DNA of 64,000 bases, from positions 1-64,000 of the forward strand of contig JAJPJC010000188.1 of assembly GCA_021324445.1 (NCBI GenBank), given 5' to 3'. Position 1 is the first letter of the stretch. The number at the start of each line of letters is the position of its first letter. The notes beneath the pieces are model-generated. The model saw only the letters and a list, made by a program, of their open reading frames with translations. It had not been told where the DNA came from and ran no database searches. The stretch comes from Isosphaeraceae bacterium. Its GTDB lineage: Bacteria; Planctomycetota; Planctomycetia; Isosphaerales; Isosphaeraceae. Shown here piece by piece: positions 43,942 through 53,266 of the stretch. The position numbers and the translations under genes were made by a program.

Positions 43942-46900
43942 GGTTGTTCCTTCCGGTTTTCGAGCGGCTGGGGAGCAACGGATCCTCGTGGGCGGCCAGT
44001 CGGCGGCGGATCCCCTTGGAGGAAACTGAACAGGTCCCGCAGTTCCTGGGGACGGAACTCCTTGTACAACGATTCGGGCATCAAGGAAACCTCCGACTCC
44101 TTCACCTCCTCGATGTCGGCGCGGGTGATCCGCGTGCGCTGGCCCTTGGAATCGCAGAGGGTCATCACCTCAGGCGACTGGTCGACGATGAGGCCGCTGA
44201 GGACGCGCCCGTCCTTGGTGGCGACCTGGGACGCCTGGTACTCCTTGCGGACGACTCCGCTGGGGTCGACCAGGCTGACGAGCAGGAAATCGCGGTCCTT
44301 GCGATTGGCGAAGGTCAGGTCGGGTCCGATCGTCTCGCCCTCGCCGTGGAGGCGGTGGCAAGTCGCACAACGGTCGCGGAAGAGGCGATGTCCGCGGGCG
44401 GGATCGCCGGGTCCGGCGCGGAGGTCATTGTTCAAGCGGCGCACCTCGGCCAGCCGCTCCTCGCGCGTCGGCCCATGGCTGGTCCCCCAATGCTTGCGGA
44501 CCATCGCGGCGAGATCCGGCGCCTGGAGGGCGGGGAAGCCGCCGAGCTGGTCGAGCGTCACCTCGGCCGGTGAGAGCTTACCACGGTCGACCTCTGCCAG
44601 GTAGAGGCGCGCCCACGAAGCACGACTCCAGAGCAGCGCGCGCGCCCGGCGCCGCCAGGACTCGGCCTGATGGGGGTAGGCGGCGAGCACGGCCGCGGCG
44701 ATCGAAGGATCCTCGAACCGGCCCAGGGCGGCCATCGCGGCGGATGCGACCGTGCTGGATGCGAGATCGCCGCGGGTGGCCAGGTCCAGCAAGAGCCCGA
44801 GTGATCCCCGGTCTTCGAGCTCTCCCAAAAGGTCGAGCATCGCGAGCCGTTCCGGTTCGCGGGCACGGCGGTCGGCGGCGACGGCGCGCGCCCGCTCAAT
44901 CGCCGGGGCATTCCCCAGCCGGGCCGCCAGGCGGGTCAAGGTCGCGTCGGCCGGCGCGCGCTGGGCGAGCGCGACCAGGGCCGCGGTCAGCCCGGGCGCG
45001 ACGGTCCCCCCACGGCGACCGCGCAGGGCTTCGTCCAGGGCGGCCAGCAAGGCATGGCGCCCCTCATCGGATGGCGCGGAGGCCAGCAGCCGCAGGCACG
45101 CGGCATCCCCCGACGCACTGCCTTCCAAGGCGTACCGGCGGATCAGCCGGCCGAGGATCGTGGTCCGGATCATCGCCGACCGCCAGGCGCCGGAGGACGC
45201 GAACAAGGCCAGGGCGTGATCGCGTCCCTGGACCGCGTGATGCTCGACGGCCCACCAGAGGAGCAGCGGTAGGTGCGGGTCGTCACCGTCGCGGTCGCGC
45301 ACGAGGATGCGATGGGCGACCTCGAGCCCCGGAGTGGGTTCGAGCCGGCGGGCCGTGCAGGCCAGCTGGGCGCGAACGATCACGTTTGGCTCGCGCGCGG
45401 CCCTCGCCACCAGCCGATCCGCGACCCGGCCGGACACCGGCGGCTCGTCCCCCAGCAGGCGGACACACCAGGCCCGGATGTCGGCGTCGGGGTGGTCGAG
45501 CAACCGCCCGGCAGTGCCCTCATCGAGCCCGGCGCAACCGTGGAGGGTCCACAGCGCTTCGAGCGCTGACGGCCCCCGGCCCTCGATCGCAGTGCGGCGC
45601 AGGCCGTCGGCGACGCCCCTGGCCCGGCGCTCGGTCAGCAGGCGACGCGCCTTCCGCCGATACCACACATTGGGGTGATCGAGCCGAGCGACGAGCTCCT
45701 CATCCGTCCGGCTGGCCAGATCGATCGGGGCGCGGGACCGCGGCCTGGCTCCCTTGGCGGTGATGGCGTAGATCCGCCCGTTGGTCCGGTCCCAATCGGC
45801 GTCGGGGTCGGGGTGGGCCGTCCGCCGGTCGTGCCAGTCGGTGACGTAGAGCGTCCCATCGGGGCCGAGTGTCAGGTCGGTGGGGGCAAACCAGGTGTCG
45901 TTGGCCCGCAGGACGTCGCCAACCTGGCGGGCCTGGAAGGTCGAGCCGCGGCGTTCGACCTGGTGCGCGTGGACCGAGTGATCGAGCAGATCGCCGGCGA
46001 TGTAGCGGCCGCGCCAGGCCGGCGGCAGGGCCTCGGCCTGGTAGAAGAGCCCGCCGACGGCGACGTGTCCCCCCTGCACGCCCGCGTGGCGGACGTGATC
46101 GAAGTAACCGAAGGTGTAAGGGTTGTGGAGCGGGCCGTGCTTGCCGAACGACTTCCAGTAGTAGCCGCCCTGGACCCCGTGGAGCATGATGAAGCCGCCC
46201 ACGTTCGTGCTGGCGAAGAGCTGGCCGTGCTCGTCGAAGTCCAGGCCCCACATGTTGCCGCCGCCCTCGCAGAACAGCTCGAACCGGCGGGTCCGGGGGT
46301 GGTATCGCCAGACGCCTTGCTGGAACTCGATGCCGCGGATCTTGGCCGTGACTGTGCTCCCCTGGAGGCCGTAGAGCCAGCCGTCGGGTCCCCAGGTCAG
46401 CGAGTTGGCCACTGAGTGGGCGTCCTCCATGCCGAAGCCGGTCAGCAGCACCTCGGGCGCGCCGTCGGGCCGGTCGTCCCGGTCGCGGTCGGGGTAGAAC
46501 AGGAGATAGGGAGCCTGGAGGACGAAGACGCCGCCGTGACCGAAGGCCAGGCCGCTGGCGAGGTTCAACCCGGCCACGAAATCGCGGGCGCGCTCGGCGC
46601 GGCCGTCGCCGTCGGCGTCCTCCAGGATGGTGATCCGATCGGCGCCCGCCGGCCCGCGCGGCGGCGGCTCGGGGATCCGGTCGTAGGCCGTGCGCGAGTA
46701 GCGATCGACACTCACCCGCTTCAGCCCGGCGGGGTTGGGGTATTGCAGATACTGAATGACCCACAGCCGGCCCCGGTCGTCAAATTCGATCGCCACCGGC
46801 TGACGGACCATCGGCTCCGCGGCGAACAGACGGACTTCCAGTCCGTCGGCGACCGTCATCCGCCCCGACGCCTCCCCGGGGGAATATCCCTGCGCCGCGC

Positions 46901-46964
46901 CCGTCCGGGCGGCGAGAATCAGCAGACCCATCTGGAGGAAGACCGACGCGTACGCTCGACTCAT
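43938..46964 (-). CDS. PVC-type cytochrome c protein with HEAT region
   Basis: A 1008-residue exported protein of the PVC group. Signal peptide (1-24, ARTGAAQ); a membrane-bound dehydrogenase beta-propeller (about 30-420: GLEVRLFAAEPMVRQPVAIEFDDRGRLWVIQYLQYPNP, DADGDGRAERARDFVAGLNLASGLAFG, TWGPDGWLYGLQG). A long HEAT-like region follows (about 430-820). A cytochrome c domain has the haem motif CATCH at 866-870, then GEGETIGPDLTFANRKDRDF. No ThuA domain is present. The start is ATG at 46964. It is the first gene of a tight three-gene operon and probably works outside the cytoplasm with the hydrolase and deacetylase. Confidence 0.9.
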   Translation of the reverse strand: MSRAYASVFLQMGLLILAARTGAAQGYSPGEASGRMTVADGLEVRLFAAEPMVRQPVAIEFDDRGRLWVIQYLQYPNPAGLKRVSVDRYSRTAYDRIPEPPPRGPAGADRITILEDADGDGRAERARDFVAGLNLASGLAFGHGGVFVLQAPYLLFYPDRDRDDRPDGAPEVLLTGFGMEDAHSVANSLTWGPDGWLYGLQGSTVTAKIRGIEFQQGVWRYHPRTRRFELFCEGGGNMWGLDFDEHGQLFASTNVGGFIMLHGVQGGYYWKSFGKHGPLHNPYTFGYFDHVRHAGVQGGHVAVGGLFYQAEALPPAWRGRYIAGDLLDHSVHAHQVERRGSTFQARQVGDVLRANDTWFAPTDLTLGPDGTLYVTDWHDRRTAHPDPDADWDRTNGRIYAITAKGARPRSRAPIDLASRTDEELVARLDHPNVWYRRKARRLLTERRARGVADGLRRTAIEGRGPSALEALWTLHGCAGLDEGTAGRLLDHPDADIRAWCVRLLGDEPPVSGRVADRLVARAAREPNVIVRAQLACTARRLEPTPGLEVAHRILVRDRDGDDPHLPLLLWWAVEHHAVQGRDHALALFASSGAWRSAMIRTTILGRLIRRYALEGSASGDAACLRLLASAPSDEGRHALLAALDEALRGRRGGTVAPGLTAALVALAQRAPADATLTRLAARLGNAPAIERARAVAADRRAREPERLAMLDLLGELEDRGSLGLLLDLATRGDLASSTVASAAMAALGRFEDPSIAAAVLAAYPHQAESWRRRARALLWSRASWARLYLAEVDRGKLSPAEVTLDQLGGFPALQAPDLAAMVRKHWGTSHGPTREERLAEVRRLNNDLRAGPGDPARGHRLFRDRCATCHRLHGEGETIGPDLTFANRKDRDFLLVSLVDPSGVVRKEYQASQVATKDGRVLSGLIVDQSPEVMTLCDSKGQRTRITRADIEEVKESEVSLMPESLYKEFRPQELRDLFSFLQGDPPPTGRPRGSVAPQPLENRKEQP

Positions 46965-47611
46965 CGGATGATCACCCTCGATTCAAAAAGACGGCCGCTG
47001 GCTCGTGAGCCGTTCCTCAAGGCCGCCCGGTCGTCTCGGTCCATCGGATTGATCACCCCATTCGAATGCAGCCCGGTCAAGTCGGGAGTCCGTACCGGAA
47101 GCAGTGGGGCGGACTGCCATTTTAGCAGGTGGACGGGGATGGCACCGTTTTCTCATCCCGGGTGCGCAGAGCATGCCTGAGAAGGTCAACCCAGGCGACC
47201 GCACGGATCCGTTCCCGCCTGATCCTCGGGGAGGAACGGGTGCGCTCACCGCCTCAAGACCCCCGGCCGGGGTGCACGACCCGGCCGCGACCGGCTTGTA
47301 CTCTTGTACTAAGTTGAGAAACCCTCCCGCAAGTCACGTCACATCACGTCACAGCCTTACGCTGCTTAGACTTACGTCACGAAACCCGGGAAAAAAAATA
47401 CGTCACGCTCGTCACAGCCTTACGGCGCTTGGACTTACGTCACATCACGGCTTGCGAATCCGTCGCGCGGACGGATTCCGGCGCGGGCTCCCGGTCCCTG
47501 GGGGCGCGGTGACGGCGGGTGTTTCGGGGCCGATCCGGATCAGGCGGCAGCGGGGACGGGGGCTCCCGGCGGCGCTGAGCCCTGATCCAGGAGGGCTGCG
47601 GGCAGGCCCTT
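46965..47611. other. Intergenic region with short repeats
   Basis: A 647-base stretch between pyruvate kinase and the PVC gene, both on the minus strand. No convincing coding sequence. It contains the repeat described at 47333-47443. The promoter of the PVC operon should lie here, but no clear boxes are seen. Confidence 0.55.
47333..47443. repeat. GTCAC-rich direct repeats, period 63 bp
   Basis: Two 34-base copies (47347-47380 and 47410-47443) match at 31 of 34 positions. Contiguous five-base units (GTCAC, GTCAC, ATCAC, GTCAC at 47333-47352) and further CGTCAC/CATCAC motifs flank them, and a run of A (about 47391-47398) lies between. Spacing and repeated short motifs resemble a binding-site array, such as iterons or regulatory boxes, but no replication protein gene is near. 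Confidence 0.65.
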
Positions 47612-49123
47612 TCAGGAGATCTCGCGGACCTCGATCTCATTGTGGGTGGGGTCATCCGGCGACGTGCCGCGGAGGATCACGACGCGGTCGCCGGGGGCGA
47701 CCAGCCCGCGAGCCTGGCACCATTCCTGGATGATGGCGCGTCGCTGCTGGTGATCGGCCAGTTCGGGCAAGGGGTAGGGGGTGACGCCCCAGTACAAGGC
47801 CATGGCGCGGGCCGTCTCGGGGTCGCCGGCCAGGGCCAGGGTCGGGGCGGGGTTGCGCTGCTTCGAGAGCGCCAGGGCCGTGCGACCCGAATGCGTGACG
47901 ACCGCCAGGAGGGCCGCGTTGAGCCGGCGGGAGATGAGGCTGGCCGCCGCGACGACGCTCTCGGTCGTGGGCCGAACCTGTCCGGCCCGCGCCACGACGC
48001 GGGGTTCGCCCGGGCCAGGCCCCGGACGGGGTCGCTCGTCCCCGTGCCAGGGGGCCGGCGACTCCCCGCGGTTGGCAGCGAACTCGTAGCTCTCGGCCTC
48101 GGCGGCGATCCGGCTCATGGTGGCGACCGACTCGACCGGGTATTGACCGATCGCCGTCTCCCCCGAGAGCATCACGGCGTCCGTGCCGTCGAGCACGGCG
48201 TTGAAGACATCGGTGGCCTCGGCGCGAGTCGGCCGGCTGGATGACTCCATGCTATTGAGCATCTGCGTGGCCGTGATCACCGGCACCCGCGCCTCCCGGC
48301 AGGCCGCGATGATCCGCTTCTGCACGGCCGGCACCCGGGTCACGTCCAGCTCGACCCCCAGGTCCCCCCGGGCGACCATCACCGCGTCCGCCTCGCCGAT
48401 GATCGCGTCCAGGTTCAAAAGCGCCTGCCGCTTCTCGATCTTGGCCACGATCCGCGCGCCGATGCGCCTGGACTTCAGCTCCCGGCGCAAAGCCGCGATG
48501 TCCTCCGCCTCTCGCACGAACGACAGTCCGAGGTACTCCACCGGATGCGCCGCCGTCCAGTCCAGATCCGTGCGGTCTTTCTCGGTCAGCGACGCGACAC
48601 TCAAGTTCCCCCCCGGGATGTTGATCCCCTGGTGCGACCGGATCAACCCCGGCAAGGTTACCCTGAGCCGAACCTGGTCGGTGGCCTGCGCGATGACGTC
48701 CATCGCCACCGTGCCGTCCGCGAAGAGCACGGTCTGGCCGACGGCCAGCTCGGCGGGCAACTCGGCGTGGGTCGAGCTCAAGTGGCGGGGATCGCCGGCG
48801 GGGTCCGGCTTGGAAGTCAGGAGGAACTCGGCCCCGTAATCACACGACACCACGCCGCCGGGGATCTCGCCCAGCCGGATCTTGGGGCCGCACAAATCCT
48901 GCAAGATCGCAAGCCGGACATCCAGCTCCTCGCCGATCCGCCGGATCGCCGCGTACTGGGCGGTGTGCTCCGCGTGCGTCCCGTGCGAGAAATTCAGCCG
49001 GAAGACGTCGACCCCCGCCTCGACCATCGCCCGCAGGACTTTGGGATCGCTCGACGCCGGCCCGACCGTCGCCACGATCTTGGTCCGGACTTTCCCGAAC
49101 TGCTCTTTGTGGACGGGCCTCAT
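47612..49123 (-). CDS. pyk: Pyruvate kinase
   Basis: A 503-residue pyruvate kinase, catalysing phosphoenolpyruvate plus ADP to pyruvate plus ATP. Landmarks: TKIVATVGPASSDPKVLRAMVEAGVDVFRLNFSHG at the start of domain A, ILQDLCGPKIRLGEI, VMVARGDLGVEL, ITATQMLNSM, RPTRAEATDVFNAVLDGTDAVMLSGETA. The catalytic lysine is in VAKIEKRQAL. The C-terminal domain (SRRLNAALLAVVTHSGRTALALSKQRNPAPTLAL) is complete. ATG at 49123 is chosen for its AGGAGG and family-typical N-terminus; the frame is open further upstream. A linker of about 30 residues (PAPWHGDERPRPGPGPG) between domains is unusual. It is not clustered with other glycolytic genes. Confidence 0.95.
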   Translation of the reverse strand: MRPVHKEQFGKVRTKIVATVGPASSDPKVLRAMVEAGVDVFRLNFSHGTHAEHTAQYAAIRRIGEELDVRLAILQDLCGPKIRLGEIPGGVVSCDYGAEFLLTSKPDPAGDPRHLSSTHAELPAELAVGQTVLFADGTVAMDVIAQATDQVRLRVTLPGLIRSHQGINIPGGNLSVASLTEKDRTDLDWTAAHPVEYLGLSFVREAEDIAALRRELKSRRIGARIVAKIEKRQALLNLDAIIGEADAVMVARGDLGVELDVTRVPAVQKRIIAACREARVPVITATQMLNSMESSSRPTRAEATDVFNAVLDGTDAVMLSGETAIGQYPVESVATMSRIAAEAESYEFAANRGESPAPWHGDERPRPGPGPGEPRVVARAGQVRPTTESVVAAASLISRRLNAALLAVVTHSGRTALALSKQRNPAPTLALAGDPETARAMALYWGVTPYPLPELADHQQRRAIIQEWCQARGLVAPGDRVVILRGTSPDDPTHNEIEVREIS

Positions 49124-49694
49124 GGTACCTCCTGGATGGCAGGCGGCGGGCGGCGGGTGGCCGGACCAAACCGGTGCGGGCGGCCGAAACAGTGGCACGA
49201 CTCGCCACCGCAACACGAGAAGCTCCCGGGAGTTTAACCTATCCCGCACCGCCGGATCCCGTCGAGGCACTTTTGCTCACGCGGCGCGCGGATGCGTCCG
49301 ATTGGGAAGCTATCTTGAAAGGTGAGAGCCTTGGGGAAAGTGCCGGTTCTCGGATCAGGATGGCCGCAGATTCGCTCGGTTCACGCGGCGGCGCCCGCGA
49401 TTTGGTCATTAGAATGGTATGGGGAGAGTCGGCCCGCTCGAAGTGTCCTGTGGGTGATGGGGTCGCGCCGCCGATCCAACCCGGCCGCCCCGAGGCCGGC
49501 TCGTCGTGGGAGGGTGCCTGGCGGCGGTCTGCCGGGAGTGTCTGCATGATGCAATTGACGACCCTGCTCGAGTTGTGGACAATCCGCCGACAGCCGGGAG
49601 CGTGGGCGGGCCGGTCCACGGGCAAGGGATCCGGCCCCAGTGGACCGGGGACCTCGCCCTGACCCGAATCATCAGGCGGTGGACGGGACCATCG
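49124..49694. other. Divergent intergenic region between pyruvate kinase and an unknown gene
   Basis: About 570 bases. No gene with a recognisable product. Several open frames run through but are not supported. It should hold promoters for both flanking genes. No repeats or hairpins stand out. Confidence 0.5.
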
Positions 49695-51695
49695 ATGAAG
49701 CGAACCTTCGCCGTTGTGGCGTTCCTGGCCTGCTTGGGGGCGCTGTTGAAGCTGGCGGCCAGGCCGATGGTCCCGAGCGGCCCGCCGCCGCGCGCGACCG
49801 TCGGGCCCCTGGCGACCAACTCCGGCGCTGCGGGCCTCACCGATGGGGCCACGACCCGCGCGTTGCTGAGGAAGTATCGCCATGCCGAGCCCCGGGTCCG
49901 CGACCTGGTGGAACGGGTGGCCGATCGGTTTGGGAGAAACGCCGAGGCGATCGAACGGACCGACGGCATCCGCGGCCTGACCCTGCTCGACCGGCTCGAC
50001 CTGGAGGCCCTCTTCCTTTACGAGAAATACCCCACGGAGTTCCACCGGCTGCGCGCGGTGATCGGCGGCGAGGCGGCAGCCGACGTGCTCCTGCACTGGC
50101 GCGAGTATTTCGGCTTGAAGCGCGGCGACGAAACCGATCGAGGCACGCTGGTGGCGGAGCTCTCCACGCTCTCCCCCGCGCAACAGCGGGTCGCGTCGCG
50201 CTATCCCAACGCGCTCCCGTTGATCCTGGCGGATCCCCAGGGCGTCACCGCGATGATCGAGCGGATGGCCGACGATCCGGTGGGGCTGGCCGACGCGCTG
50301 ACGGTGCTGAACTTCGTCAGCCTGGAACCTGGGGCCTCGGACCTCCGGTCGGCCTTGCGGACGTTCGATGATCATGGGCCGATGGCCCTGGAGGCCTTCC
50401 GCCGACAGGGCCTGGAGGGATTCGCTCTGGTCAGCCTGTACGGGCCGGTCCTGGAGGCGGTGGGCGGCGCCCTGCCCTTGGACCAGAGCCTGATCCTGGC
50501 GCGGGTCAACGCGGATTACCTGGACGAGCTGCTGCGGACTCACCGGCCGGAGACCGTGGCCGGGCACCTGCGGCACGTGGCGGCCGCGGGACTGGTGGAG
50601 GCCGTCGGGGGCAGCCCCCAGGCGCTGCGGCTGGTGGTCGAAGAGGGGGAGCCCGGCGAGCGGGCCCTGAAGAAAGCCGGCTGCGACGCGGCCCAGGTCG
50701 TCTTCGGCGATTTCGCCGATTCCACCCTGCGCCGCCAGGCCGTCAACGCCCTGGCAACCCACGGCCTGATGGCCCTGGCGATCCTGGACAAGTATGCCTC
50801 GGACCCCGACTTCCGCGACGTGCTGCGAGCCCATGGTGCCGCGGTCATCCCGCCGATCGCCCAGGCCGACGCGGGGCCCGAGACGCTCGCCTACCTCCAG
50901 GCCAAGAGCCGGCGGTCCTTCACGGAATCGATGGCCCTGGCGGCCCTGTTTGCCGCCGGCGAGAACGGCCAGGCCGTCATCCGGACCATCCGGAATGACG
51001 GCCTGGAGCGCGTCGCTCAGTTGAATGACGGGGTCATCCGCTGTTACCAGTTCCTCCCGCTGTATGACGTGATCCACCTGGGGAATGTCCTGCGCCAGGG
51101 TTATGCACCAACCTCCGGCGAGATGGCCTGGGCCGTGGTCGACGGCTGCTTCGTCGTGGCCGACGTGCTGAGCCTGGCGGCCGTCCAGCCCGAAGGGGTC
51201 CTCGCCGCCGAGGCGATCCGGTCCGAGGTCACAGGCGCGGTCCGCCAGGGGGTGCGATCCGCCGGCCGCGAGCTGGCCGAGACCAGCGGCGAGTCGGCCG
51301 GCAAGGCCCTGACGCGCCACCAGGCCGGCAACGGCCTGGAACAGGCCGCGGCCCAGGGGACCCTGGCCGTCTCGGACCGCCTGGCGCGGTGGTGGACCGT
51401 CCGCTCCGCCGGTGGCGTCTACCAGGTCCTCAGGCGACTCCCCGAAGCCCTGCCCCAGCTCAGCCTGGGCCAGATCACCCACATGGCCGAACCCCTCTGC
51501 GCCAGGGCCGGCATCCGGCTCACGACCTGGCGACCCGTCCGCTTGCTCCGCGAGGGGACCGAGGTCCTCTTCCGCATCCCCCCCGAACGCGGGTTGAAGT
51601 ACCTCGCGGCGCAGACCCTCCAGGCCGGCGTCGGCGTGGTCGGCATCCAGAAGATGGAAGAACATTTGAGGAGTCGGCGCCCGAAATCCTTGTGA
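49695..51695 (+). CDS. Large exported protein of unknown function
   Basis: A 666-residue protein with an N-terminal hydrophobic anchor (MKRTFAVVAFLACLGALLKLAA) and a long alpha-helical body with repeated LLDRLDLEALFLYEKYPTEFHRLRAVIGGEAA-like and LVSLYGPVLEAVGGALPLDQSLIL-like helical segments. Alanine and leucine content is high. A hydrophobic segment (about 460-510, LGNVLRQGYAPTSGEMAWAVVDGCFVVADVLSLAA) suggests a second membrane-associated part. No known family. The frame is open upstream to 49506; ATG at 49695 is preferred because it precedes the anchor, although the ribosome binding site is weak. The GC-balanced codon pattern and length support a real gene. Confidence 0.7.
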   Translation: MKRTFAVVAFLACLGALLKLAARPMVPSGPPPRATVGPLATNSGAAGLTDGATTRALLRKYRHAEPRVRDLVERVADRFGRNAEAIERTDGIRGLTLLDRLDLEALFLYEKYPTEFHRLRAVIGGEAAADVLLHWREYFGLKRGDETDRGTLVAELSTLSPAQQRVASRYPNALPLILADPQGVTAMIERMADDPVGLADALTVLNFVSLEPGASDLRSALRTFDDHGPMALEAFRRQGLEGFALVSLYGPVLEAVGGALPLDQSLILARVNADYLDELLRTHRPETVAGHLRHVAAAGLVEAVGGSPQALRLVVEEGEPGERALKKAGCDAAQVVFGDFADSTLRRQAVNALATHGLMALAILDKYASDPDFRDVLRAHGAAVIPPIAQADAGPETLAYLQAKSRRSFTESMALAALFAAGENGQAVIRTIRNDGLERVAQLNDGVIRCYQFLPLYDVIHLGNVLRQGYAPTSGEMAWAVVDGCFVVADVLSLAAVQPEGVLAAEAIRSEVTGAVRQGVRSAGRELAETSGESAGKALTRHQAGNGLEQAAAQGTLAVSDRLARWWTVRSAGGVYQVLRRLPEALPQLSLGQITHMAEPLCARAGIRLTTWRPVRLLREGTEVLFRIPPERGLKYLAAQTLQAGVGVVGIQKMEEHLRSRRPKSL

Positions 51696-51859
51696 TATCC
51701 TCTCGCGGGAATCTCCCGCACAGGCCAGGCCCACCTCCTTGCACCGCCCCTCGGGCGGCGATATGGTGCCGTTTGCGATGCGGAACGGGCCATCGCCCGA
51801 TCGAGCGACGTGGTGCGCACCGGCTCAGCCGGATTCGCGGATGATTGGGGGGTATCGCC

Positions 51860-52348
51860 TTGAACGAAAGAGCACTGTCGAGGATCCCCTTCCGGGTCCG
51901 GGACGAGCTGATGATCATCAGCATGGCGCGCTGGATGCGGTTCATCGGTGTCATCAAGGTGGTCGGTGGGTTGCTGACAGGCTTCTTCCTCCTGGTCGGC
52001 GTGATCTACCTGGGAGCCGGGCTGAGCACCGACCTGCCAGCCCTGGGCAAGTTGGGCCGGACGGTCGCCGAGAACCGCTTGACCTTCTTCGCCCTGGCCC
52101 TCTTCGCGCTCCTCCTGACGGTGGCGGGGACCTTGCTGGGGTTCGTGCTCTACACCGCGGCCGACGACTTCGAACGCGTCGCCCGCTCCGATGAGGCCGA
52201 CCAGGACTACATCACAGCCGGCGTCCGGCAGCTCAACACGTACTTCAAGCTCAGTATCCTGCTCGGTGTGGCCGCGGTCCTGGTGGGCCTCACCGCCGCG
52301 ATCGGTCTGGCCTCCCAGGCCCAGGTCCAGGTCCAGGTCGGGCTCTGA
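51860..52348 (+). CDS. Membrane protein, paralogue A
   Basis: A 162-residue membrane protein with three or four hydrophobic helices (FIGVIKVVGGLLTGFFLLVGVIYLG, RLTFFALALFALLLTVAGTLLGFVLYT, LSILLGVAAVLVGLTAAIGLA). No known family. The start is TTG at 51860, preceded by GGGGGG; no ATG lies suitably in frame before LSRIPF. It shares its N-terminal LSRIPF motif and its order of helix, long helix and ...TAGVRQLNTYFKL with the next gene, so the two are paralogues. The intergenic gap is only 22 bases and they form one transcript. Confidence 0.65.
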   Translation: MNERALSRIPFRVRDELMIISMARWMRFIGVIKVVGGLLTGFFLLVGVIYLGAGLSTDLPALGKLGRTVAENRLTFFALALFALLLTVAGTLLGFVLYTAADDFERVARSDEADQDYITAGVRQLNTYFKLSILLGVAAVLVGLTAAIGLASQAQVQVQVGL

Positions 52349-52370
52349 GGAGAGAGGAGGTGATCGCATC

Positions 52371-52775
52371 ATGTCAGAGGCACAGGGCATGTCGGAATCG
52401 ACCGGGTTGAGCCGCATCCCCTTCACGACCGAGGCCGAGAGCCAGATCCAGAGCCTGTCGTTCTGGCTGACCGTCGTCGGCTGGCTGAACATCGCCGCCG
52501 TCGTGATCAACGTCATCAACCTGGCGCTGCCGACCCGCAACTTCGGCCACCTGATCAACGGCCTGATCCACCTCCTGGTCGGGACCTGGGCGCTCCAGGC
52601 CGCCCGAGCGTTCCAGGGCGTGGCGACGACCGACGTGGCCGACCAGGCCTACCTGGTCCAGGGCTTCACGAAGCTGCGCGCGATTTTCCTGCTCCAGGGT
52701 GCGATCATCCTGGTCGGGATGGCCTTCGTCGCCGCCGTCCTCCTCTTCTTTGTGTTCACCCCGAGGCTGGGGTAA
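52371..52775 (+). CDS. Membrane protein, paralogue B
   Basis: A 134-residue protein related to the preceding gene. It begins MSEAQGMSESTGLSRIPF and then FWLTVVGWLNIAAVVINVINLALP, a middle GLIHLLVGTWALQAARAFQGVATTDVADQAYLVQGFTKLRAIF block and a final helix. The VADQAYLVQGFTKL stretch parallels EADQDYITAGVRQL in the first copy. Its ribosome binding site (AGGAGGTGAT at about 52355-52364) is close to perfect. No function is known; a small membrane pair working together is likely. Confidence 0.75.
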   Translation: MSEAQGMSESTGLSRIPFTTEAESQIQSLSFWLTVVGWLNIAAVVINVINLALPTRNFGHLINGLIHLLVGTWALQAARAFQGVATTDVADQAYLVQGFTKLRAIFLLQGAIILVGMAFVAAVLLFFVFTPRLG

Positions 52776-53266
52776 CCCCCCGGATGAGGTCGGGCTGGCG
52801 TTCGTCGCGCCCATCCTCCTGCTCTCGCGAGCGGGCACCCGCTGACCACTGGACACACGATCCGGCCAAGGAGTCCGCTCTCCCCAGGGGCCAGCTTCGA
52901 CGCCCCGCCTCGGTCGGCCCCCCCCTGCAATCCGCCAAGAATCCTCGGTCGATTTTTCCACCAGGGGGATTGACGAGGGGTCTTGGTCGAGCCTATGAAT
53001 AAGATTCCAAATACAGCGGCGCGATTCACTCCTCTCCCGTGACTTATCGCCCTCTTCCCTGTCTTTGGTCTCAGTAAGTAAACGAATAAATTCGTTGAGC
53101 GTCCCTGAGATCATCGCGAGCGAGGGTTTCCTGGTGTTCGTTCCCACTTCGACCTCAGTCTGCTGCGGATATCCTTGATGGCGAGGGAATCTCCTCTGGG
53201 CCGTTCTGCTGTCCGCGGACAGACTTCACCAGCGCGTTGATCGTCATTTGATCACTGGAGGTCTTC
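52776..53266. other. Intergenic region with a probable promoter
   Basis: About 490 bases. It contains a sigma-70-like promoter (next entry) and a small hairpin (AGCGGG/CCCGCT at 52830-52843). No coding sequence is recognised. The downstream gene is preceded by GGAGGTC. Confidence 0.5.
52970..52999 (+). promoter_or_regulatory. Predicted sigma-70 type promoter
   Basis: TTGACG at 52970-52975 and TATGAA at 52994-52999 with an 18-base spacer match the -35 and -10 consensus well. It lies 267 bases before the DUF1559 start and may drive that gene. This is a pattern match only. Confidence 0.4.

Noticed and set aside
47333-47443. Replication origin
   Set aside because: The pentamer array resembles iterons, but no initiator gene, DnaA-box cluster or AT-rich unwinding region is present nearby.
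49239-51734. 831-codon minus-strand frame opposite the unknown exported protein
   Set aside because: Composition is typical of an antisense shadow, and the plus-strand frame has a signal-like N-terminus.
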